A DNA stretch of 25,580 nt from a virus. Below the pieces are notes generated by a model. It searched no databases. It worked only from the letters and a program-made list of their open reading frames with translations, and was not told the origin of the DNA. Shown piece after piece: positions 7,808-13,419 of this stretch. The position numbers were made by a program, and so were the translations under genes. The stretch is from positions 1 through 25,580 of the IMG/VR virus record IMGVR_UViG_3300031885_000104. One strand, given 5' to 3'. How positions within the stretch are numbered: position 1 is the stretch's first letter; every line of letters starts with the position of its first letter.

Positions 7808-8665
7808 TCATCGGACCAGCGGCCCCGTCTCTGAGTGCCGCATGAGCGCAGAGTCGACTTCGGGGATGCCGGTCGGACGGTTCGCACCGGCTATCGAGAG
7901 CGTGTACCCGCCGACGTCGGTGGTCATGCTCATGGCGCGTTCGGGGATGCCGCTCTTGTCTCCTAGGAGTTTGTAGCGGATGGCGACCAATGCGGCTTCA
8001 CGCAGGTCCGCAGGCGGCGAGTCGTAGCCGTACTCGTAGGCGATCACCACGTTGCAGACGTCGGCGGTGAACACGCCCCCGTCGTCGCGTATCACCTTCC
8101 CCGAGTCGTACAGGTGCCAGTCGGTGAGGTCGGTCACGGCCGTATCGTCGACTGTGACGGAAAGCAGTTTGCGCGGGTGCATGTTGCAGAGCATCAGCGA
8201 GGTCGTACCGTCACCGTCGTTTGTGCACCGCTCGAAGCGCGGTACGAAGGCGACGCCGCAGAAGGACTCGGACAGCTCCTCCCACCATCGGCGCACTTCC
8301 TGTATCCGCGCGGTCGTGAATTTCGTCTCGTCCGTAAGTCCCGAGAGAGCGCGAACATCGGCGAGCGCGACGTGGAACCCGCCGACGATCTCTACCTGCG
8401 TCTCGACCGACTGGGTGACACCGCCGAAGGCACCGGTCCAGGTCAGGGTGAACTCGTCGAGGTCGGCCTGCGGGGAAAGGGAGTAGTCGTAGACGCCGGG
8501 TGAGGCGGTCCCTGCGGCCGTAGCCGTGCCGCTGGTCGCGACGGCCGAGCCTGCGGCGTTCACGACGGTTACGAGCACGTCGTCGTCGGCGCTCGTAGCC
8601 GAGCCGCCCGAGTAGAACGTCACCTGCAGGTCGCCTTGGGTGTTACGCAGGACCTGGTCGCTCAT
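7808..8665 (-). CDS. Head-tail connector protein with N-terminal Ig-like domain
   Basis: This 285-aa protein starts at the ATG ending at 8665 and overlaps the preceding small gene as ATGA. Residues about 1-93 form a beta-rich domain (GDLQVTFYSGG, YDYSLSPQADLDEFTLTWTG). The helical part starts with ADVRALSGLTDETKFTTARI (about 98-117) and continues EVRRWWEELSESFCGVAF, typical of head-tail adaptors of the HK97 gp6 type. The beta domain is an unusual addition at the N-terminus and may be a surface or sugar-binding decoration. It stands between head and tail genes, as expected for the connector ring. Confidence 0.68.
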   Translation of the reverse strand: MSDQVLRNTQGDLQVTFYSGGSATSADDDVLVTVVNAAGSAVATSGTATAAGTASPGVYDYSLSPQADLDEFTLTWTGAFGGVTQSVETQVEIVGGFHVALADVRALSGLTDETKFTTARIQEVRRWWEELSESFCGVAFVPRFERCTNDGDGTTSLMLCNMHPRKLLSVTVDDTAVTDLTDWHLYDSGKVIRDDGGVFTADVCNVVIAYEYGYDSPPADLREAALVAIRYKLLGDKSGIPERAMSMTTDVGGYTLSIAGANRPTGIPEVDSALMRHSETGPLVR

Positions 8666-8820
8666 GTCTCCCCCTGCCCGTCTTCTACAGGAGTGTCGGC
8701 ACCTGTTACTGCGCGGATGGATGCCTCGATAATCGACGCGGCCTCGCTGGTGCTACGTCCCGCCGACCAGAGGAAGTACCGGGCAAGTTCGAGTTCGGCC
8801 GGGTCTATGTCGTCGCTCAT
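8662..8820 (-). CDS. 52-aa hypothetical protein
   Basis: A short frame starts at the ATG ending at 8820 and overlaps the upstream stop and the downstream start as ATGA on both sides. It encodes MSDDIDPAELELARYFLWSA and a second helix rich in Ala and Ile. It shares the MSD beginning with its three neighbours. No function is recognised. The unbroken overlap chain is the main sign that it is real. Confidence 0.65.
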   Translation of the reverse strand: MSDDIDPAELELARYFLWSAGRSTSEAASIIEASIRAVTGADTPVEDGQGET

Positions 8821-9101
8821 TGCGCACCCTCCAGTCGGTCAAGGGCAGCGAGAGCATCCCGCAGCCTGTAATGAGCACGACACATCTCAGACGGCGAGGC
8901 GGAAAGTGAGGACGTGTATCGGTCTCCCGCTTTCGCCCACAATCTTGCCGCCCTCACTACACAGGCGCGAGCCTTAGCTAGATCGGCTTCGCAAGGGACG
9001 TATCCCGCTGTGGCGAGAAAGAACATGGCATCCGTGAGTTCCTTCGTCTGCGCCTCGATGTCCTGCGCCTCAATGTCGTCGCTCGTCGTACAGTCGCTCA
9101 T
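8817..9101 (-). CDS. Hypothetical helical protein
   Basis: A 94-aa protein begins MSDCTTSDDIEAQDIEAQTK. It has several amphipathic helices, including LTDAMFFLATAGYVPCEADL and an Arg-rich end (AHYRLRDALAALDRLEGAQ). Its ATG overlaps the upstream stop as ATGA, and a GGGGGAAAG tract precedes it. Three MSD- starting small proteins in a row suggest co-translated accessory proteins, perhaps partners of the glycosyltransferases just upstream. No family is recognised. Confidence 0.65.
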   Translation of the reverse strand: MSDCTTSDDIEAQDIEAQTKELTDAMFFLATAGYVPCEADLAKARACVVRAARLWAKAGDRYTSSLSASPSEMCRAHYRLRDALAALDRLEGAQ

Positions 9102-9367
9102 CTTTCCCCCTGCCCTGAGAGAGCGGCGTCTGTTACCGCCATGAGCGACTGAGGTGTTGCGAGGCGAAGGCGTTCTACTAGGCGTGCGTATGCCGCTTTG
9201 AGCCGTTCAATCTCAGCATCCATGTTGCGCTCACAAACTGCGTGTCCTGCCCTTTCGGCCTCTATGCGGCCCAGCGCAGCAAGGGCTTCCGTTGTAGGTT
9301 CGTCCTCATCCCCAAGAGCGTAAAGTTGCCGAGCAAGTTGCTCGCGCACCACCTCTATATCGCTCAT
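9098..9367 (-). CDS. Hypothetical coiled-coil protein
   Basis: An 89-aa protein (MSDIEVVREQLARQLYALG start) is almost wholly helical, with heptad-like spacing in AEIERLKAAYARLVERLRLA (about residues 51-70), so it may form a coiled coil. Its ATG directly abuts the stop of the GT2 gene. No family is recognised. Confidence 0.65.
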   Translation of the reverse strand: MSDIEVVREQLARQLYALGDEDEPTTEALAALGRIEAERAGHAVCERNMDAEIERLKAAYARLVERLRLATPQSLMAVTDAALSGQGER

Positions 9368-10033
9368 CTAAATGCCCCACTTCTCTCGGTCAAGCGGTTC
9401 GGCGTAGGTGTACGAAGCGTTGCCCCACGTAGAGACCTCTTCGCCTACGTGGTCGGCGAGGTCTATCTGGCACACCCGGTAGCCGCGCGCCGTCAGTCGC
9501 CTACAGGTCGGCACGTCGTCGTACCCCTGAGACTCGGGGACGGGGCCTATCACCTTCCAGTCCCGCGCGCGCAGCGTCCACGTCCCTCCCGGCGCGGTGT
9601 CGCGGATCAGCGCCCGCACTCCCCCGGCCTCGACCATCTCCCGCGGTGTGTTCCACGGGTAGTCGGGTTCGAGCGAGCCACTTGCGATGAGGATGTCGCG
9701 CGGCGCGGCACCCCAGAAGCGCACCAGGGCCTCGATAGCGCCGTCGTGCCAGTAGATGTCGTCGTTCGAGAAGACAACGAGGCCAGCACCGGAGGCCGCG
9801 CAGGCACCTATCGTCGCGTTCATGCCGTGCCCGCAGGTCGTCACCGGGTCGTGCAGGACGAGTCCGCCGAGCGAGGCTACGTAGTCGCTCGTCTCATCCG
9901 TCGAGCCGTTGTCCACGATGTAAAGGTCGAACGGATACCCGCCCTGGCGAAGCGAGGCGACGGTGGCCTTGAACAGTTCGTGCCGTCCGGTCTCGAACTG
10001 ATTGTGAGTGAGCACGCCGACGGCAACCTTCAC
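9368..10033 (-). CDS. Glycosyltransferase family 2
   Basis: The 221-aa protein has the GT-A fold signs: VAVGVLTHNQ at the N-terminus, YIVDNGSTDET (about residues 38-48) and the metal-binding acidic motif FSNDDIYW (about 88-95). The region VPESQGYDDVPTCRRL near the C-terminus matches the acceptor side of GT2 enzymes. It would transfer an activated sugar to a protein, DNA base or glycan. Its ATG overlaps the stop of the GT4 gene as ATGA. Glycosyltransferases beside the capsid gene suggest virion glycosylation, which is an inference. Confidence 0.88.
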   Translation of the reverse strand: MKVAVGVLTHNQFETGRHELFKATVASLRQGGYPFDLYIVDNGSTDETSDYVASLGGLVLHDPVTTCGHGMNATIGACAASGAGLVVFSNDDIYWHDGAIEALVRFWGAAPRDILIASGSLEPDYPWNTPREMVEAGGVRALIRDTAPGGTWTLRARDWKVIGPVPESQGYDDVPTCRRLTARGYRVCQIDLADHVGEEVSTWGNASYTYAEPLDREKWGI

Positions 10034-11229
10034 GCGAGTGCCTCGATCTTCTCGGGATCTACCGGCGCAACCTTCGGCACCTTCAGCAGTCCTTCGAGTT
10101 CGGCGAGTACCGGCTTCCAGTAGGTCTCGGTCACCACGTCGGCGTCATAGTTGAGCGCGAACGCCCGCGCCTCACGGCGGATGCGGTCGGAGACGTGGTA
10201 GGAGCGCTCCATCGCGGCGGCGAGTTCGGAGACGATGACCCGGCCGTAGTAACTCTTCTGCCGCTCGTCCCAGAAAGGTTCGGTAGGAACCAGCCAGCCG
10301 GGGCCGGCGAGTTCGGGCATCGACGTGTTGTCGGCCACGATCACCGGGACACCGCACGCCTGAGCCTCAACTATGGGGAGGCCGAACCCCTCGCCGTAGG
10401 ACGGATTCACGAGCACGTCCATCGCCGAGTAGATGGCCGCCATCTCCTTCGGCGGTACTTCTCCCAGGGCGTAGGCCATCTGGTCGATGTAGACGATGTC
10501 CTTCTCCGCTATCCCGCAGGAGCGCGCTATGAAGTCGAGGTCGCAGCCCTGTCGGGTGCGGTTGCGGATCGTGTGCAGGTACATCACCGCCGACGGTCGC
10601 TTCTCCTTGAACTTGGCGAAGGCCTGGAACACCTCGGGGAAGGCTTTGCGGGGCGGCGCGTCCCCGATGTTGGCCGCGACCATCCCCACCACGAAGGCAT
10701 CTTCGGGCAGGCCGAGCGCTTTGCGGATACGCGCCTTGTCCTCGTGCGGCTTGAACACCTCGGTCTCGACGCCGTGCGGGACGTAGAACGGTTTCAGTCC
10801 CTGGTCCTCGAGCATCCGCTGGCCGAACCGCGACATGGCGATCGGCACGGCGCCGGTCCGCTTGAAGTAGGCGAGGACGGCCGGCGGTACGGGGTCGTGG
10901 TCTACCGGACACCACGAGGCGACGTGCATCTCCCGCAGCGTCGGGGAGGTGAGCGTCCACACGTCCTGCAGGGTGATGATCCACCCGGCGTTGCGATCCC
11001 CGCAGAAGTGGTGCAACGCGAACGCCGAGAGGACGTCGTTCCCCCACACATCCATCCCCGACGGATAGATGGGGATGCCTTCCCATTCCAGCGGCCCGCC
11101 CTGCAGTCCGTAGAAGGCCAGGATGGCGAACGGATTGCCGAGGGCGGCTAGGCGGTGACAGAAGGTGCGGGTCTGCTGTCCGTAACCAGAGTTCGACCAG
11201 GGGGAGTTGCTCGACCAAAAGATTCTCAT
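10030..11229 (-). CDS. Glycosyltransferase family 4 (GT-B fold)
   Basis: The ATG ending at 11229 (MRIFWSSNSPWSNSGYG) gives 399 aa and overlaps the HNH stop as ATGA, with GGAGG ten bases upstream. The frame continues upstream inside the HNH gene but has no use there. GT-B signs are the N-terminal WSNSGYGQQTRTF, the interdomain PHGVETEVFKP (about residues 151-161) and the retaining E-x7-E motif with E280 and E288 in YGEGFGLPIVEAQ. The enzyme would add a nucleotide-sugar residue to an unknown acceptor. It pairs with the downstream GT2 gene, so the two probably act on one pathway. Confidence 0.9.
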   Translation of the reverse strand: MRIFWSSNSPWSNSGYGQQTRTFCHRLAALGNPFAILAFYGLQGGPLEWEGIPIYPSGMDVWGNDVLSAFALHHFCGDRNAGWIITLQDVWTLTSPTLREMHVASWCPVDHDPVPPAVLAYFKRTGAVPIAMSRFGQRMLEDQGLKPFYVPHGVETEVFKPHEDKARIRKALGLPEDAFVVGMVAANIGDAPPRKAFPEVFQAFAKFKEKRPSAVMYLHTIRNRTRQGCDLDFIARSCGIAEKDIVYIDQMAYALGEVPPKEMAAIYSAMDVLVNPSYGEGFGLPIVEAQACGVPVIVADNTSMPELAGPGWLVPTEPFWDERQKSYYGRVIVSELAAAMERSYHVSDRIRREARAFALNYDADVVTETYWKPVLAELEGLLKVPKVAPVDPEKIEALA

Positions 11230-11831
11230 GCCGGCGTCACCTCCTGTCGCCCGTGAGCGCGGGCGTGACAGAGCCAGCAGAGCACGGCCAGATTCGCCCT
11301 CTCGTTGTTCAACTTGTTGCCGTCTGCGTGGTGAACATGGAGGCGTGTCCCCCACCTAGATAAGCGGAGTCCACACCATTCGCAGGTCCACTTCGCCGAC
11401 TCGCGCATCTCGCGAGCCACGACTTTCCAGTCTGGTGAATAAGGCCAAGCGGCAACGCCGCCTTTCCACGCGGGATTACGTGAGCCCATCTGAAGACCTC
11501 GGTGAGATTCGCTAGCATCTCGCGCCGAGATGCCGAACTTCCGCAGGAACTTGAAGATGACGCTCTCGGTCACGCCAAACAGCCGGGCGATCTCAGCGGC
11601 CGACTGGCGCTGGGACATGTAGGGACGCCGAAGCCACTCCGGGTCTTTGTAGGCTGCGGGGCGACGATAGTGGCCGGACAGATAGACCCGCCAGCGACAT
11701 TTGCTCGTATTCCAACCTACAAGAGCGCCGCATCCACACTTACACGTCGGTTGAGGCTTACGCCTCTCGGCAAGGCGCTCTTCCAGCGGCCGGGCGTTCT
11801 GCCGTCCAGCGTAAGGTCCGCGTTGAGCCAC
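11226..11831 (-). CDS. HNH homing-type endonuclease
   Basis: A 201-aa protein with three parts. Residues about 30-36 hold a Cys cluster (CKCGCG). Residues about 77-101 form a helix-turn-helix (AEIARLFGVTESVIFKFLRK). The HNH nuclease lies at 145-195, with zinc ligands C150, C153, C185 and C188 and the catalytic HVHH at 165-168. Free-standing HNH genes of this shape are common between phage structural genes and act as mobile nucleases. It sits between a capsid-associated gene and the glycosyltransferases. Confidence 0.85.
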   Translation of the reverse strand: MAQRGPYAGRQNARPLEERLAERRKPQPTCKCGCGALVGWNTSKCRWRVYLSGHYRRPAAYKDPEWLRRPYMSQRQSAAEIARLFGVTESVIFKFLRKFGISARDASESHRGLQMGSRNPAWKGGVAAWPYSPDWKVVAREMRESAKWTCEWCGLRLSRWGTRLHVHHADGNKLNNERANLAVLCWLCHARAHGRQEVTPA

Positions 11832-11857
11832 AGTCTTCGCCCCCCTCTAGCGCAGGC

Positions 11858-12103
11858 TTACGTCGATGGCGGCGGGGTGACTTCTAGTTCGGCTGGGCCG
11901 ACCTGCCTCACGCGCGCCTTGCGCTTCTCTTCCGGCGCGGCGGTCGCCTGCTCCACCTCGAAGGTAGCCTTGAGCGGCTCCCAATACTCGGGCGGCGTCG
12001 CGGCGACGAGCGGGTGTGACTCGTCCACCCGCGTCTGTCCCTTCTGGACGTTGTAGACGGTGCCAGCGATCTCAACCTGGCATGACTCCTTGGCTACGAG
12101 CAT
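11858..12103 (-). CDS. Small capsid-associated hypothetical protein
   Basis: The ATG ending at 12103 has GGGGAGAGGAG ahead and gives 81 aa (MLVAKESCQVEIAGTVYNVQ). It has a short beta hairpin, then KGQTRVDESHPLVAATPPEYW, and a charged Lys/Arg tail with Pro at the end. Small proteins of this type (K-G-x-T-R-V..HPLV) follow the capsid gene in many actinobacterial phages. Their role in head completion is unproven. The longer frame to 12319 runs through the promoter region of the plus-strand island and is rejected. Confidence 0.68.
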   Translation of the reverse strand: MLVAKESCQVEIAGTVYNVQKGQTRVDESHPLVAATPPEYWEPLKATFEVEQATAAPEEKRKARVRQVGPAELEVTPPPST

Positions 12104-12148
12104 GGCAAACTCCTCTCCCCTCGGGGGATTGCGGTGGGTGTTACGGGC

Positions 12149-12177
12149 TTGCGTTACCTGGAAAGGGGTGCTAAAGT
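12149..12177 (+). promoter_or_regulatory. Sigma-70-like promoter of the plus-strand island
   Basis: TTGCGT (12149-12154), a 17-base spacer and TAAAGT (12172-12177). The start of transcription would be near 12184, so the GGCCAAGAGGAG repeat would lie at the very 5' end of the RNA. Confidence 0.55.
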
Positions 12178-12185
12178 CCGGGCTA

Positions 12186-12204
12186 GGCCAAGAGGAGGGA
12201 CGGA
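12186..12204 (+). repeat. Left copy of 19-bp inverted repeat flanking the island
   Basis: GGCCAAGAGGAGGGACGGA. The reverse complement of 13310-13328 matches it at 18 of 19 bases. About 37 bases further on, AGGGGAGCAT (12241-12250) also recurs inverted at 13284-13293. CCGGGCTAGG occurs at both ends in direct orientation (12178-12187 and 13341-13350). Shared blocks in this pattern suggest duplicated control sequences or the ends of a mobile cassette. Confidence 0.6.
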
Positions 12205-12278
12205 GAGCCTTCCGCAGCACCCGCCTCCTGCTCGCTCCAGAGGGGAGCATGGCCTGGAGTGGAAAGGGGGTAGCCCCC

Positions 12279-12953
12279 ATGGCTACCAAGCTCAAGACCC
12301 CTGCCGGGGTCGGTGTCACCGTTCCAAACGAGGAGTCGTTCTGGGATGACTCCCCGATCGCGCAGCCCTACTCGGTGGAGTTCACCATCGAGGGCATCAG
12401 GGACTACCTGTTCAACAGGTACGACGTCCCCATCGACCCGGACGAGCTGAAGGGCCAGAACAAGGCCAAGACACCCGGGACGATGCTCCACCTCGACTCG
12501 GACGGGCACTTGGCAGCCCGCACCGTTGCCCTGTGGAACGCCGTGGTCTCTGCCGGCAAGTACCGCCAGAACCCCCGCAGCAAGCGCGGTAGCTTCGCCA
12601 CGGTCCTGAAGGAGGCCATCGAGATCGAGGGCCTGGACGACAGGCACCCGGACCTCCTGACCTTCATCAGCCCGACCGGGAAGCCCTACGGCAACTTCGA
12701 GTACGAGTTCACGGCTCGGACGAAGAAGTCGGGGGCCTTCGCTGGCTACGTGACCAAGGTCCGTCCGGCGATCCACGCGGGATGGATGCTGAGCGGCCGG
12801 GTCGTCGTCCTGCTGCCCGAGTACGTCAATATCCCGCAACTCCACGAGGCGTTCGCCATGGCTGGCCGCTTCGGCGGCATCGGCGACGGACGAACGGGCG
12901 GACTCGGGTTCGGCCGGTTCCTCGTCCGGCGATTCGAGGCGGCCGAAGTCTGA
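12279..12953 (+). CDS. Hypothetical protein with RAMP-like glycine-rich C-terminus
   Basis: From the ATG at 12279 (MATKLKTPAGVGVTVPNEES) the product has 224 aa. A second in-frame ATG at 12249 has a better-placed GAGGGGAG, but its ten extra codons are unlike the rest in base use. The 12279 site is preceded by GGGGGTAGCCCCC, a hairpin that could hide its ribosome site. The protein has an N-terminal strand (YSVEFTIEGIRDYLFNRYD), a helix with RTVALWNAVVSAGKYRQNP, and a C-terminus of GRFGGIGDGRTGGLGFGRF. That last segment recalls the glycine-rich loop of the RAMP superfamily, and a family of unannotated phage proteins ends with GIGD.R..FGRF. The RAMP link is inference. It is the only gene of the island. 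Confidence 0.78.
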   Translation: MATKLKTPAGVGVTVPNEESFWDDSPIAQPYSVEFTIEGIRDYLFNRYDVPIDPDELKGQNKAKTPGTMLHLDSDGHLAARTVALWNAVVSAGKYRQNPRSKRGSFATVLKEAIEIEGLDDRHPDLLTFISPTGKPYGNFEYEFTARTKKSGAFAGYVTKVRPAIHAGWMLSGRVVVLLPEYVNIPQLHEAFAMAGRFGGIGDGRTGGLGFGRFLVRRFEAAEV

Positions 12954-13000
12954 GCCGCTAGATGGTCTGGCCCTGGGCCAACAGGACCAGGCCACGTAGC

Positions 13001-13120
13001 GGAATGGACTAGAGGGGAACGCATCGGAAAGGAGGGGTGCGGAATGGCAAGGACCGGACTGGACGGGACCGGACTGGAGCGGAAGGGAGTGGAGAGGAAC
13101 GGAATGCAACGCAACGGAAC
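13001..13120 (+). repeat. Degenerate GGANN pentamer array 1 (24 units)
   Basis: Read in blocks of five from 13001, 24 units stay in exact register. Most begin GG and most of those GGA: ggaat, ggact, ggaac, ggaaa, ggagg, ggacc, ggacg, ggagc, ggaag, ggagt, ggaga. Runs such as ggacc ggact ggacg ggacc ggact have no interruption. The period is not a multiple of three, so it is not shaped by a protein repeat. GG tracts every five bases could form two-layer G-quadruplexes in the plus strand or in the RNA that follows the RAMP-like gene. Confidence 0.8.
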
Positions 13121-13132
13121 CTGATTCTGGTT

Positions 13133-13173
13133 CTGCGGCCGAGCCTCGCCTTTCACTCGAGACTCGGCCGCAG
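13133..13173 (+). repeat. Perfect 11-bp hairpin between the two pentamer arrays
   Basis: CTGCGGCCGAG (13133-13143) and its exact complement CTCGGCCGCAG (13163-13173), with 19 bases between. The hairpin lies centrally, and the phase of the GGA units differs by two bases across it. Position suggests one structured RNA or DNA element with the two arrays. Confidence 0.75.
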
Positions 13174-13270
13174 GATCGGAGCGGAGTGGAGTGGACTGGA
13201 AAGGCAGGGAGAGCGGCGGATTGGACGGGAGTGGACTTGAGTGGAACGGAGGGGATAGGGATGGACCGGA
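13171..13270 (+). repeat. Degenerate NNGGA pentamer array 2 (20 units)
   Basis: In blocks of five from 13171, 20 units in register mostly end in GGA: cagga, tcgga, gcgga, gtgga, gtgga, ctgga, aggga, gcgga, ttgga, cggga, gtgga, acgga, gggga, atgga, ccgga. The last two bases before GGA vary freely. It continues array 1 beyond the hairpin on the same strand. Confidence 0.8.
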
Positions 13271-13292
13271 CCTCGGAGCGTTATGCTCCCCT

Positions 13293-13366
13293 AGCACCCC
13301 TAGTCATGGTCCGTCTCTCCTCTTGGCCGAGTAGAGATAGCCGGGCTAGGGGTGCTTCTTTCTTTG
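13293..13366 (+). terminator. Long-stem terminator-like RNA at the end of the island
   Basis: AGCACCCCTAG (13293-13303) pairs perfectly with CTAGGGGTGCT (13346-13356). The enclosed 42 bases contain an inner TCTCT/AGAGA pairing. On the plus strand the stem is followed by TCTTTCTTT, a T-rich tail, so it may end transcription of the RAMP-like gene and arrays. The right copy of the 19-bp inverted repeat lies in the loop, so this could also be a regulatory RNA. Confidence 0.55.
13310..13328 (-). repeat. Right copy of 19-bp inverted repeat flanking the island
   Basis: On the minus strand this reads GGCCAAGAGGAGAGACGGA, one base different from 12186-12204. The two copies face each other across about 1.1 kb that holds the RAMP-like gene and the pentamer arrays. 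Confidence 0.6.
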
Positions 13367-13375
13367 GCTTGGGGC

Positions 13376-13407
13376 AGGATGGGGGGCGCGAAATCGCCCC
13401 CCATCCT
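13376..13407. terminator. Strong 13-bp hairpin after the capsid gene
   Basis: AGGATGGGGGGCG (13376-13388) pairs perfectly with CGCCCCCCATCCT (13395-13407) around the loop CGAAAT. It begins 12 bases after the capsid stop codon at 13420. No T run follows on either strand, so it may be a bidirectional or factor-dependent stop, or an RNA end-protecting stem. Confidence 0.7.
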
Positions 13408-13419
13408 TAGGTATTACGA

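Noticed and set aside
7794-7976. Fifth plus-strand gene starting at the ATGA of the four-gene operon
   Set aside because: The overlap start is suggestive, but the frame runs inside the conserved connector gene on the other strand and has no protein-like pattern.
9242-11151. Long plus-strand frames opposite the glycosyltransferase genes
   Set aside because: They lie opposite two clear enzymes with intact motifs, and their composition (Arg/Val/Gly) is that of a shadow frame.
13001-13270. CRISPR array
   Set aside because: Units are five bases and degenerate, with no constant repeat or spacers of normal size; no cas genes are present.
12183-13297. Minus-strand frames rich in Pro/Ser through the island
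   Set aside because: The Pro-Ser repeats come from reading the GGA pentamers backwards; the other half is antisense to the RAMP-like gene, whose own codon pattern is better.
13376-13407. Classical rho-independent terminator
   Set aside because: The stem is excellent, but no T run follows on either strand, so it is kept only as a strong hairpin of terminator type, not as a proven intrinsic terminator.
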